Shown here one piece after another: positions 1 through 7,357 of a DNA stretch of 33,204 nucleotides. A program made the translations under genes and the position numbers. The stretch's first letter is position 1. The number at the start of each line of letters is the position of its first letter. Under the pieces are notes generated by a model, which saw only the letters and a program-made list of their open reading frames with translations, made no database searches and had not been told where the DNA came from. Source of the DNA: Micromonosporaceae bacterium (GTDB lineage Bacteria; Actinomycetota; Actinomycetes; Mycobacteriales; Micromonosporaceae). The DNA lies in contig WHSM01000008.1 of the NCBI GenBank assembly GCA_009380105.1, forward strand, positions 1 through 33,204, in the 5' to 3' direction.

Positions 1-1
1 C

Positions 2-376
2 AGCCCAGAACAGCGACAGCTGCTTCTCGACATCGTCGCAGACACTCCTACCGGGCAGCACTCACTTGGCCGCTCCGCCGACTTCCACGGCGCCATCGGG
101 CAGTCCACGGATAGTCACGTCCTCGCCGTCGTCATCGCTTCCATGCACCACGTCCTCGGCTGGCACGCGCCCGGCGAACAGCTGAGCTCCAGCGACATCG
201 AGGCGACGAGACAAGCCCACCGGCGGATCGCCGAGGCCATCAGGGACGGCGACGGTGCCGCTGCCGCCGACGCGATGCGGGTGCACGTGGACGAATTCGA
301 ACGCCTACTGGAGGAACAGGGCAGGCTCGACGAGCCGATCATTCCCCGAACCCGCTGGCTGCAGCGCGGCCACTGA
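2..376 (+). CDS. GntR-family transcriptional regulator, FCD domain (3' part)
   Basis: The frame is open from the left edge to a TGA at 374-376, so only the C-terminal ~124 residues are present and the N-terminal winged-helix is outside the window. The residues look like an all-helical FCD effector domain of the FadR/GntR family: a DFHGAIG segment, then AHRRIAEAI followed by a G-D turn, an Ala-rich helix and RVHVDEF. The His residues in these three helices have the spacing typical of FCD proteins that bind a metal and a carboxylate ligand. The ATG of the ORF-track entry at 143 is internal to this domain and is not the start. The gene lies just upstream of the large operon on the same strand, so it is the natural candidate regulator for the repeated motifs at 831, 24094 and 26981. 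Family assignment is good; the ligand is unknown. Confidence 0.8.
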   Translation, partial: SPEQRQLLLDIVADTPTGQHSLGRSADFHGAIGQSTDSHVLAVVIASMHHVLGWHAPGEQLSSSDIEATRQAHRRIAEAIRDGDGAAAADAMRVHVDEFERLLEEQGRLDEPIIPRTRWLQRGH

Positions 377-830
377 TCTCTAAACCCGGTGCAGCAGATG
401 GTCTGGTGTGGTGGCTGTCGGCGAGGCCGATGTTCGGTCGTCATTGCTGCCCCCAAATGCGGGGCGGGGGTCGCTGCAGGACCGGGACCACACCGCCGAG
501 TCCCGACGGTGGGCGGCGCGCGCCGGCTCGCGGCTCGGCGATCGTCATCTCCCCGGACAACACGCTCAGCACCGATCCGGATCTTGTCCTCGGCGAGGAA
601 CACCGGCGGGCGGCTCGTCGTCATTACCCCCTGGTCAGGAACCTACATAACCTGAGCCACAAAGTCTGACGCGCGACGATGAAACGCGCCCTTGTGCGGC
701 ATCTGCGGCACACACTTGCCAGTCAGTAGCGCGGGAGGCTGGGGGCGGCACCGCTGAGCTTGCTCGCTGGGGCTGCGGGTTCATCGACATAACGGCTGAT
801 TGCCGAGCGGGATCCTTGACTTCATCCTGG
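377..830. other. Intergenic region without an intact gene
   Basis: About 450 bases separate the regulator from the first operon promoter. The ORF-track entries here (389-655, 406-669, 408-650, 635-841) are Arg/Pro/Gly/Ser-rich, mutually overlapping frames with no recognisable domain, and I treat them as chance ORFs. The exception is the minus-strand start at 624, described separately as an IS3-type relic. I see no convincing terminator hairpin after the regulator stop. Confidence 0.6.
500..624 (-). pseudogene. Decayed IS3-family OrfA transposase fragment
   Basis: Reading the minus strand from an ATG at 624, preceded by AGGGGG, gives MTTSRPPVFLAEDKIRI and then GAERVV. This resembles the N-terminus of IS3-family OrfA helix-turn-helix proteins (pattern F-x-x-E-x-K-x-x-I). 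The match breaks at about 562. The next piece of the family pattern, LSGEMTIAE, appears in another frame at about 537-563, and the frame then seems to switch back to RAASRRAPPTVG. At least one frameshift, probably two, and no downstream OrfB mean it cannot make a transposase. I cannot define inverted repeats or target duplications. This is recognition of a short pattern only, so the call is moderate. Confidence 0.45.
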
Positions 831-850
831 ATACGGTACATCGTATTCAG
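816..850 (+). promoter_or_regulatory. Promoter and putative GntR-type operator of the main operon (site 1)
   Basis: A TTGACT at 816-821 resembles a -35 element. It is followed by ATACG-GTACAT-CGTAT at 831-846, an inverted repeat with perfect 5-bp arms and a 6-bp centre that would overlap the -10 region. The -10 is not clear-cut; TCGTAT at 841-846 lies 19 bp downstream of the -35. The ATACGG half (CCGTAT on the other strand) and the following GTA-rich core recur at the two divergent promoters near 24100 and 26985. The site sits 30-50 bp before the first gene start, a position suited to repression by an FCD-family GntR protein. Operator function is inferred from position and repetition. Confidence 0.55.
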
Positions 851-879
851 AGCACTGCTTGCCGGTCTAGGAGTAGATC

Positions 880-2031
880 ATGGTGGTTCGACGTACGACG
901 GTCGTCGCATCCGTGCTCACCGTGGCGGTCAGCCTCGCTGCCTGCGCCAGTTCGGCCGGGCGCGAGGGTCAGGCGCCAACCGAGATCAAGGTTGGCGTGT
1001 CGGCGGCGCTTACTGGCACGTACGCCGATGTCGGGAGGTGGTTCCTGCGCGGTGTCGAGCTCGCGGCGAAGCGTTATGAAGGCCAGCACTTCTCGGATGT
1101 GGAGGTTGTCTCGCTCGACAACAAGGGTGACCCGACGCAGGCGGCGGTCGTGTTCAACAAGCTCGTCGACAATGAAGGGGTCCCGGTCGTGTTCGGCGGC
1201 TTCACGAATCTGTCCGAGCCGGTGGTGCCGATCGCCGCCCGGACGAAGACGGTGTACGTCAACCCGCTCGCACCCGCTGACTCCCTCGGTGGCAAGCCGT
1301 ACGTGTTTAACACGCTTCCGCTGGCCTCCCAGGAGATGGAAGTGGCGGCTCGGTGGATGTACAACGTCGGGCAGTACCGCCGTCTGGGACTGCTGACCTC
1401 GTCGCAGCACGACGGGGTGTCAGCGGGAGAGACCGTTTCGAAGAAGTTCAAAGAGCTCGGCGGCGAGGTGGTGGAGTGGCAGCAGCACCAAGGTGAGCAG
1501 GCCGACTTTTCCACGGCGATCTCGAAGCTCGGGGCGGCGGAGCCGGACGTCATCATGATCCACAACCCGTTTCGCGACTTCGCCCGCGCGGTTCGGGCCG
1601 TCCGCGCCGCCGGTCTGCCCCAACCTATCGTCGGCTACCGCGGCGTCGAGTCACCCGATCTGCTCGAGATGTGCGGCGGCGCGTGCGATGGGGTTGTCTA
1701 CACGATCCCGTACTACGACGCATCGAGCGAGCAGGCTAAGGAGGTCACCGCCGCGTACCAGCAGGAGTACGGCGAGCAGGCGAGCTACTACTTCGGCGTG
1801 ATGTACGACGCCGCGTGGGTCGTGCTCAGTGCGATCGACAAGGCACTCGCGGCGGGAGCGGAGACCATCTCGGGCGAAGTGCTGAAGGACGCGATGGTTG
1901 GCACCCCGTTTGAAACGCCGTTCACCGGTGCCACCGAACTGACCGACGGCGGCGTGCCAACGGGCAAGCCGTTTTTCATCAAGGTCATCAAGGACGGCGA
2001 GTTCGAGATCCAAGACAGGCTCGAGGGGTAA
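880..2031 (+). CDS. ABC transporter substrate-binding lipoprotein, Liv/HAAT type
   Basis: This 383-residue protein is an extracytoplasmic receptor of the leucine/isoleucine/valine-binding family (Peripla_BP_6 fold). It begins with a Sec-type signal of Arg residues, a hydrophobic stretch and the lipobox SLAAC, with Cys22 as the likely lipid anchor. The mature part opens with EIKVGVSAALTGTYADVG, the family's first-strand pattern, and contains the usual two alpha/beta lobes. ATG 880 is preceded by AGGAG at 869-873. It is the first gene of the operon, 3 nt before a CoA-transferase gene and far from any permease, so it probably docks on the permeases encoded at 8513-10329 or on the right-hand transporter. 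The ligand is unknown; the catabolic context suggests an organic acid or CoA-pathway precursor rather than an amino acid. Confidence 0.88.
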   Translation: MVVRRTTVVASVLTVAVSLAACASSAGREGQAPTEIKVGVSAALTGTYADVGRWFLRGVELAAKRYEGQHFSDVEVVSLDNKGDPTQAAVVFNKLVDNEGVPVVFGGFTNLSEPVVPIAARTKTVYVNPLAPADSLGGKPYVFNTLPLASQEMEVAARWMYNVGQYRRLGLLTSSQHDGVSAGETVSKKFKELGGEVVEWQQHQGEQADFSTAISKLGAAEPDVIMIHNPFRDFARAVRAVRAAGLPQPIVGYRGVESPDLLEMCGGACDGVVYTIPYYDASSEQAKEVTAAYQQEYGEQASYYFGVMYDAAWVVLSAIDKALAAGAETISGEVLKDAMVGTPFETPFTGATELTDGGVPTGKPFFIKVIKDGEFEIQDRLEG

Positions 2032-2034
2032 CCC

Positions 2035-3219
2035 ATGAACCTCTTCTCGGCTGTCGAGGTCGGGGCGCTTGCAGGGCTGCGGGTGATCGAGATGGGCACC
2101 ATGATGGCCGGCCCGGTCGCTACCACCCTTTTGTCGGACTTCGGCGCCGAGGTCGTCAAGCTGGAGCCTCGGGTCGGCGATCCACTGCGCGGCATGGAAC
2201 CGCAGATTGAGGGAGTTTCCGCTTACTGGCTTGTCACCGCGCGGAACAAGCGGTCGGTCGTACTGGACGCCCGAGACGAATCCCGCCGGGCGGATTTCTT
2301 CTCGCTGACCGACCGTGCCGATGTTTTGGTGGAGAACTTCCGTGCCGGCACTCTGGAGTCCTGGGGAGTCGGACCTGACGTCTTGCTCGACCGCAACCCC
2401 AGACTCGTCATCGTCCGGGTCACCGGATTCGGGCAGGAGGGCCCCAACGCGTCCCTGCTCGCCTACGACCGCATCGTCCAACTGATGTCCGGTCTCGCCT
2501 CGGTCACCGGCTTCCCCGAGTCGCCACCCACGGTCGCCGGCTTCGCGCTCAGCGACCAGATCGCGGCACTGTTCGCCGCTTTCGGTGCGCTCCTCGGGTT
2601 GGCGGCCCGTGACAGCACCGGCGAGGGTCAGGTCGTCGACGTCGCCTCGCTCGACTGTCTAGTACGGCTCTCGGACGTCATCGTCACCGAGTACGACCGG
2701 CTCGGCATCGTCCGGGAAAGGGAGGGCAACAGCCACCCGTCCGCGGCGCCGATGAACATGTACCAGGCCCGCGACGGCGCTTGGGTCTACACCCAGGCGC
2801 CGACCAACGCCCAGTTCAAGCGGCTGGCGAAGGCGATCGACCGGCCCAATCTTCCGGCCGATCCCAGGTTCTGCGACAACAGCGCGCGCTTCGCCAACCG
2901 CGGCACACTCGACGGGATCATTCAGGCCTGGGTGTCCGAGCGGGACCACGCGGAGGTCCTCCGAACCTGGCGCACCGCCGACCTGCCCGCCGCGCCCGTA
3001 CGCGACGCCCGTGAGGTGGCCGAGGATCCGGGGCTGCGTCTGCGCGGTGCGGTACAACATGTCGACACGCCAGTCGGGCCAACGCTCATGCAAGGGATTG
3101 CGCCCAAGCTGTCCAGAACGCCTGGCGCCGTCAGGGGCGCCGCACCAGCACTCGACGAGGACTCGGTGGCCAGCGTCGTCGCCCGGTGGTCACAACGCCG
3201 AGACGAGGTCACGTTGTGA
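2035..3219 (+). CDS. Class III CoA-transferase (CaiB/BaiF family)
   Basis: The 394-residue protein matches the CaiB/BaiF (formyl-CoA transferase) family over its full length. Visible landmarks are the N-terminal GLRVIEMGTMMAGPVATTLLSDFGAEVVKLE, the ARNKRSVVLD strand, and LAYDRIVQLMSGLASVTG, in which Asp145 aligns with the catalytic Asp that forms the acyl-anhydride intermediate. Unlike the two AMACR-like paralogues later in the operon, it has Tyr-Asp rather than Gly-His-Asp at this point, which favours true CoA transfer over racemisation. It probably moves CoA from a pathway thioester to the incoming acid. ATG 2035 is 3 nt after the binding-protein stop, and the 3' end overlaps the next gene by 4 nt (GTGA). 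Acceptor and donor are not predictable. Confidence 0.88.
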   Translation: MNLFSAVEVGALAGLRVIEMGTMMAGPVATTLLSDFGAEVVKLEPRVGDPLRGMEPQIEGVSAYWLVTARNKRSVVLDARDESRRADFFSLTDRADVLVENFRAGTLESWGVGPDVLLDRNPRLVIVRVTGFGQEGPNASLLAYDRIVQLMSGLASVTGFPESPPTVAGFALSDQIAALFAAFGALLGLAARDSTGEGQVVDVASLDCLVRLSDVIVTEYDRLGIVREREGNSHPSAAPMNMYQARDGAWVYTQAPTNAQFKRLAKAIDRPNLPADPRFCDNSARFANRGTLDGIIQAWVSERDHAEVLRTWRTADLPAAPVRDAREVAEDPGLRLRGAVQHVDTPVGPTLMQGIAPKLSRTPGAVRGAAPALDEDSVASVVARWSQRRDEVTL

Positions 3220-3815
3220 ACGCCGCTGATCAAATCGAGGCAGCGGCGCGGTCGGTCGAGCCGGACCGTCGGGCGGCCTGGGGTTGTACGCTGCCCGACC
3301 ACGTCGACGTCGGCGAGGCGGCGGCCCTGGTGAGCAGACTCGGGTTCGGCGCGGTGTGGCTGCACGACCGCACCTGGGAAGGCGGCCCATGCGGCTTCGT
3401 CGAGGCGGTGGTGGCCGGCGTCGCAGTCCCGGCCACCACCTTCGGCGTGTGGACGCAGGCCGGTCGCGACCATCCCGTCCGGTTCGCCGAGGACGTCGCG
3501 GTCAGCGACCGCCTGCTCGGTGGCCGGTTGCGGGTAGGCGTCCGTGGTCCCTGTCCACCGGCATGGGCATACGCGGTCGCACACGCGTGGGACGAGGAGG
3601 GCTTGGCTGTCGATGAGCCGCTCCGCCTGCCAGCCAGGGACCCGGCGAACCAGTGGATTCCGTCCGGCTGGCGTCTCACCGTCAGCCCTCGGCCGTACTC
3701 GGCATTCGTCCTGCACGTCTCCGATGGCGAGGCCCTGGATGGCGTCGCGACACGCCGGGTGACCATCCGCCAGTCACTCGGCGCTGAACTGGTGCGCGTG
3801 GAGAGGGAGTCATGA
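3216..3815 (+). CDS. Small luciferase-like (LLM) domain protein
   Basis: This 199-residue protein resembles part of a luciferase-like flavin monooxygenase barrel. EAAALVSRLGFGAVWLHDR corresponds to the early 'GF-x-x-x-W-x-x-D' strand, and AEDVAVSDRLLGGRLRVGVRG to the 'lD-x-l-S-G-G-R-l-x-x-G-v-G' strand. Full LLM enzymes have about 280-400 residues, so more than a third of the barrel is missing and the C-terminal half does not look like the family. I chose GTG 3216, which overlaps the upstream stop (GTGA) and has GACGAGG just upstream, rather than the ORF-track ATG 3186 inside the preceding gene. It also overlaps the next gene by 4 nt (ATGA). A similar short protein is encoded at 24137. It might be a subunit or an accessory flavin protein; activity is uncertain. 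Confidence 0.6.
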   Translation: MNAADQIEAAARSVEPDRRAAWGCTLPDHVDVGEAAALVSRLGFGAVWLHDRTWEGGPCGFVEAVVAGVAVPATTFGVWTQAGRDHPVRFAEDVAVSDRLLGGRLRVGVRGPCPPAWAYAVAHAWDEEGLAVDEPLRLPARDPANQWIPSGWRLTVSPRPYSAFVLHVSDGEALDGVATRRVTIRQSLGAELVRVERES

Positions 3816-4960
3816 CGGCAACACAACCTATCGGCATCCTCGGCGCTGCCCGGACTCCTGTCGGCAAGACACCCGGCATCGACTCGCTCACGCTGCATGC
3901 ACAGGCCGCGCATGCCGCGATTACGGATGCGGGCATCGACCCGCTCGCGATCGACGGGATCATCACCTTCGGCTCGTTCACCAGGGACTACGTCATGCAT
4001 TCGGCCGTCGTGGCCGAGTTCCTCGGACTGCGCAGGATCAGGTACGCGGACGTGGTGAGGATTGGTGGTGCCTCGGCCGCGGGGGCGGTGAGCCGGGCGG
4101 TCGCGGCGATCAGCGCCGGCCGGTGCGACACCGTACTGATCGTCTCCGGTGACGACCAGCTCAGCGGCCTCACCCGAGACCTCGCCGTCAAGGGCATGGC
4201 CGAGAACCGCCACTACCAATACGAGGCGCCGTACGGCGTGACGACACCGGCGGCCTTCGCCATGATGGCGCGACTGTACCTGCAACGGCACCACCTCTCC
4301 GAAGAGTTGCTGGCCCACGTCACCGTGCAGAGCCGGCGCACCGCGTCGAAGCTACCCGACGCGATGTACGGCAAGCCGTGCACGGTCGGCGAGGTGAACT
4401 CGTCGAAGCCGATCGCCGATCCCCTGCGTATGCTGCACTGCGCCCCGATCGCGGACGGGGGAGGAGCACTGGTGGCGGGTCGCGGGGCACCCGGCGAGGT
4501 GGTCGAGGTCCTCGGGTCCGGCGAGGCCCACAGCAACGCGCACCTGGTCTTCAACCCGTTCGACGCGAGCAGCGCGGCCGCCGCCTCCGCCGGGCACGCC
4601 TTCCAACAGGCGGGCGTGCGCCCGGCGGACCTGGGAGCGGCGCAGGTCTACGACTGCTTCGCCAGCGTCGTGGCGCAGGTGCTGGAGGAGGCGGGGATAG
4701 CGCCCGCGGGCCGCGCACTGTACCAGTTCGCCGACGGTGAGTACGACGTCGACGGTGGCCTGCCGGTCAATCTCAACGGCGGTCTCCTCTCCGGTGGCCA
4801 TCCCGGGATGCCCGGGGGCTTGTTGCATGTGGTCGAGGCGGCCGAACAAGTGCGGGGCAGCGCGCGGGTTCCGGTCGCGGGCGGCAAGCCGGTGTTCGTC
4901 CACTGTCTTGGAGGCATCATGTCCAACCACGCCACGCTGATCCTGGGAGGAGGGTCATGA
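3812..4960 (+). CDS. Thiolase-fold protein, Ltp2-like (lipid-transfer/SCP2-thiolase type)
   Basis: The 382 residues have a thiolase fold of the SCP2/lipid-transfer subgroup: PIGILGAARTPVGK at the start, IGGASAAGAV near residue 84, YDCFASVVAQVLEEAG, and NLNGGLLSGGHPGMPGG with His330. The position of the nucleophilic Cys of true thiolases (C-A-S-G) is Gly86 here, so classical thiolytic chemistry is unlikely. A later Cys in HCLGG is kept. Members of this subgroup paired with DUF35 proteins, such as Ltp2 of actinobacterial steroid degradation, act as retro-aldolases on beta-hydroxyacyl-CoAs. The next two genes are a DUF35 protein and a MaoC-fold protein, the same three components as that system. 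Start and stop overlap the neighbours by 4 nt each. A substrate-specific aldolase is my preferred reading. Confidence 0.82.
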   Translation: MTATQPIGILGAARTPVGKTPGIDSLTLHAQAAHAAITDAGIDPLAIDGIITFGSFTRDYVMHSAVVAEFLGLRRIRYADVVRIGGASAAGAVSRAVAAISAGRCDTVLIVSGDDQLSGLTRDLAVKGMAENRHYQYEAPYGVTTPAAFAMMARLYLQRHHLSEELLAHVTVQSRRTASKLPDAMYGKPCTVGEVNSSKPIADPLRMLHCAPIADGGGALVAGRGAPGEVVEVLGSGEAHSNAHLVFNPFDASSAAAASAGHAFQQAGVRPADLGAAQVYDCFASVVAQVLEEAGIAPAGRALYQFADGEYDVDGGLPVNLNGGLLSGGHPGMPGGLLHVVEAAEQVRGSARVPVAGGKPVFVHCLGGIMSNHATLILGGGS

Positions 4961-5376
4961 CACTCCCAGGCGCCCCGCGCAGCACCGAGGCCGCCGAGTT
5001 CTGGAACGCACTTGGCGGGGGCGACGGCACGCTGCTGCGGCAGGAGTGCGTCCAGTGCGGACGGTCCCGCCTGCCGCGCACGGCGATGTGTCCGTACTGC
5101 GGCGGCTGGGAGTCGCACTGGCGACCGGTAACCGGCCCGGCTCGTCTGGTTACCTTCACCGTGATTCGCCGCGCCCCGTCTCCCGAGTGGGCTGCGCACG
5201 CCCCGTATGGCGTCGCGATCGTGGAGGTGGCTCCTGGCTGCCGGGTGCTGGTCAACACCGACTGGCTCCCCGAGCACGCCGACCTTGGTCGGCCGGTCGT
5301 GGTGGCGGTAGAGACGGGCGACGGCGGGCCGCGGCTGGTCGCCAGTCGCGGTGGCGACGAGGCGGTGAGCCAGTGA
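4957..5376 (+). CDS. DUF35 zinc-ribbon/OB-fold protein
   Basis: This 139-residue protein has the two-part DUF35 architecture. The N-terminal rubredoxin-like zinc ribbon has Cys31-x2-Cys34 and Cys45-x2-Cys48 (QECVQCG...MCPYCGG) with the typical LPR between the pairs. An OB-fold follows, with VTFTVIRR and APYGVAIVEV strands. DUF35 proteins bind thiolase-fold partners and acyl-CoA and are needed for activity of Ltp2-type aldolases. Here the gene follows the thiolase-fold gene with an ATGA overlap and precedes a MaoC gene with a shared TGATG junction, so the three products are expected to form a complex. A few weakly conserved residues precede the ribbon. The family call is strong, and its role as obligate partner is inferred from order. 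Confidence 0.88.
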   Translation: MTLPGAPRSTEAAEFWNALGGGDGTLLRQECVQCGRSRLPRTAMCPYCGGWESHWRPVTGPARLVTFTVIRRAPSPEWAAHAPYGVAIVEVAPGCRVLVNTDWLPEHADLGRPVVVAVETGDGGPRLVASRGGDEAVSQ

Positions 5377-5810
5377 TGCAGGGTCACGAACACCTTGCCG
5401 GGATCAGTCGGGCGGAGATCCTGGCCTTCGGCCGGCTTACCGGCAACAACCACGACATGCACACCAGCGACGAGGCCGCGATGGCCATGGGCTTTCCAGC
5501 GCAGGTGGTGCAGGGGCCATATGTACTCGCGCGCGGCATTGCGTCGTCGTCGGAGGTCCTTCGCGGACACGGCATAGCACTGCTCGGGGTCTCCTGGCGC
5601 TACACCGGTGCGGCCGTGGCCGACGAGCCGTTGGACCTGGGTTGGGAAGTGACCAGCGTGCGGCGGACCAGTGCCGGCGACCGTGGCGTGGCGGAGATGA
5701 CCCTGACGCTTCAGGCGGATGGCCGCAAGGTGGGCGAGGGGAACTTCACGGTGCTCGTCAGCAAGGATTTCACCGACCGCTTTCTGGCCGATCGGCGGGG
5801 CGAGACATGA
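5376..5810 (+). CDS. MaoC-like hot-dog protein with altered hydratase motif
   Basis: The 144-residue protein is a single MaoC-like hot-dog domain, with FGRLTGNNHDMHTSDEAA followed by GFPAQVVQGPYVLARG. In R-specific enoyl-CoA hydratases the motif is S-G-D-x-N-P-x-H. Here the catalytic Asp position is Asn24 and the N-P pair is His26-Asp27, while His29 is kept. It may therefore be a non-catalytic half of a heteromeric hydratase, a thioesterase-like binder, or a variant hydratase. The start ATG 5376 shares its A with the upstream TGA; GTG 5373 is also in frame. The ORF-track start at 5046 is inside the DUF35 gene. It ends with an ATGA overlap into the ligase gene. It probably works with the Ltp2-like and DUF35 proteins. 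Confidence 0.78.
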   Translation: MQGHEHLAGISRAEILAFGRLTGNNHDMHTSDEAAMAMGFPAQVVQGPYVLARGIASSSEVLRGHGIALLGVSWRYTGAAVADEPLDLGWEVTSVRRTSAGDRGVAEMTLTLQADGRKVGEGNFTVLVSKDFTDRFLADRRGET

Positions 5811-7357
5811 CAGCGCGTCGAGAGACACTGTGGACGCTGCTCGCGCGCCTGGCCGAGGAGGACGCGGACCGAGTCCTGATCCGGACCCGCGCGGGCGACG
5901 TGACGCGTGGTTCGCTGGCGGAGAGCGTGACCCGCTTGTCAGGCGGCCTCGCGGCGCTAGGCATCGGCCCCGGGGACCGGGTGGCGGTGTTCGCGGAGAA
6001 CCGTCCGGAACACTTCACGCTGGCGTTCGCGCTCAACCGAATCGGTGCCGCCTACTCGCCGGTCAACCCACTCTACCGTGGGGACCTCGTCGAGAACGCC
6101 TTTGACGTGCTGCGTCCCGCGGCCGTGGTCGTCGACCGCGCATGTCGCCCAGTGGTTGAGCCGTACCGGGACCGATCCGACCGGTGGGTGGAAATGGACC
6201 GGGGTGTGGGGCTGCCAGGGACGGTCGCCGACTACGCCGAGCTCGAGGCGGACGTTGACACACCGCCGGAAGTGGTCGTGGACCCGGGCAAAGGGGCCGT
6301 CGTGCTGTTCACGTCGGGGACGACAGGCCCCTCGAAGGGCGTCGCGATGAGCGACCGGTTCTGCCTGGAGTTCGGCGCGGCCAACGCGCAAGCCCGTGAC
6401 CTGCGCCATGACGACGTCCTGTACTCGTGTTTCGCGTTCTGTCACGCGAGCCCGATCGGCTATTCGCTCGTGCCAGCTTTACTGTCGGGCGCAGAGATGG
6501 CCTGGGCGCCGCGCTTCTCCGCAAGTGCATTCTGGGCGGATGTCCGCGATCTCGGCGCGACCCAGTTCGCCGCGTTCAGCGCCACGATCCTGATGCTGCT
6601 CGCACAACCCCCTCGCGAGACCGATGCCACACACGGCGCCCAGGTCTGTTTCTCGGTCGGCGCACCGCGGGGTGACGAGTTCTCGCGCCGCTTCGGCGTG
6701 CGGATCATCGACGGGTACGGCTTGTCGGAGTGCGGCGCCCTCGCCTACGACGGCGTACCGGTCGACGGTTGGACGGTCGCGGTGGTCGATGACAACGATC
6801 TGCCGGTGGCGGCTCGGACCATCGGCGAGATCGTGGGGCGTCCGGAGCGACCCGGCATGATCATGGACGGCTACCTGGGCCGTCCCGCCGAAACCCTCGA
6901 CGTATACCGGAACCTGTGGTTCCACACCGGAGACAACGGCTACCTCAACGAGGCCGGCAAGCTGCACTTCGTCGGGCGCAAGAAAGACGCGATGCGCCAC
7001 CGCGGCGAGAACATCTCCGCGTGGGAGGTGGAGCAGGCCGTGCTCGCCACCGGTCTGGTGCACGACTGCGCCGCGTACGCGCTGCCCTCGTCGAGCCTCG
7101 GCGAGGACGACGTCGCCGTCGCCGTCGTGCCGGCGTCGGCGGACTTCGACCCGGCCGCTCTGCTCGCCGCTCTGCCCGACCGGCTGCCCAAGTACGCGGT
7201 CCCGGCATTCGTACGAACGTTGGCCGACCTCCCACGTACCCCTACCGGGAAGGTCAAAAAGCACGAGCTCAGAGCTGCGGGTGCTACCCCAGATACCTGG
7301 AGATCGCCCAGGGCAACGGAACATCTCGTGGAGGGAAATGTCCATGACCACTCATAG
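5807..7357 (+). CDS. AMP-forming acyl-CoA synthetase (CaiC-like)
   Basis: The 516-residue protein is an ANL-superfamily acyl-CoA ligase that adenylates a carboxylic acid and transfers it to CoA. Motifs appear in order: phosphate loop TSGTTGPSKG at 169-178, DGYGLSECG at about 302-310, FHTGD at 372-376, the hinge region GRKKDAMRHRGENISAWEVE at 390-409, and PRTPTGKVKK with the likely catalytic Lys482. GENISAWEVE resembles crotonobetaine/carnitine-CoA ligases. I use ATG 5807 (ATGA overlap with the MaoC gene), not the ORF-track ATG 5642. The 3' end overlaps the next gene by 14 nt. A second ligase of a different subgroup lies at 13039, so two acids, or an acid and a pathway intermediate, may be activated. 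Confidence 0.9.
   Translation: MTARRETLWTLLARLAEEDADRVLIRTRAGDVTRGSLAESVTRLSGGLAALGIGPGDRVAVFAENRPEHFTLAFALNRIGAAYSPVNPLYRGDLVENAFDVLRPAAVVVDRACRPVVEPYRDRSDRWVEMDRGVGLPGTVADYAELEADVDTPPEVVVDPGKGAVVLFTSGTTGPSKGVAMSDRFCLEFGAANAQARDLRHDDVLYSCFAFCHASPIGYSLVPALLSGAEMAWAPRFSASAFWADVRDLGATQFAAFSATILMLLAQPPRETDATHGAQVCFSVGAPRGDEFSRRFGVRIIDGYGLSECGALAYDGVPVDGWTVAVVDDNDLPVAARTIGEIVGRPERPGMIMDGYLGRPAETLDVYRNLWFHTGDNGYLNEAGKLHFVGRKKDAMRHRGENISAWEVEQAVLATGLVHDCAAYALPSSSLGEDDVAVAVVPASADFDPAALLAALPDRLPKYAVPAFVRTLADLPRTPTGKVKKHELRAAGATPDTWRSPRATEHLVEGNVHDHS

Noticed and set aside
389-669. Small plus-strand ORFs between regulator and operon
   Set aside because: There are three overlapping frames of biased composition without an SD or family pattern; the region is better explained by the IS3-like relic on the other strand.
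2035-3219. Calling this CaiB-family protein a third racemase
   Set aside because: It has AYD rather than the GHD of alpha-methylacyl-CoA racemases and lacks the G-A-L-E-x-P-L-W segment, so CoA transfer fits better.
3230-4318. Minus-strand 362-codon ORF opposite the small LLM-like and thiolase-fold genes
   Set aside because: No domain pattern is seen and both plus-strand genes are well supported, so it is a shadow frame.
3812-4960. Calling the thiolase-fold protein an acetyl-CoA acetyltransferase
   Set aside because: The nucleophilic Cys position is Gly86 and a DUF35 partner follows, so an ordinary thiolase is unlikely.
5642-5806. N-terminal extension of the acyl-CoA ligase in the ORF track
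   Set aside because: It lies inside the MaoC gene in another frame, has no ligase similarity, and ATG 5807 gives a normal ligase start coupled by ATGA.
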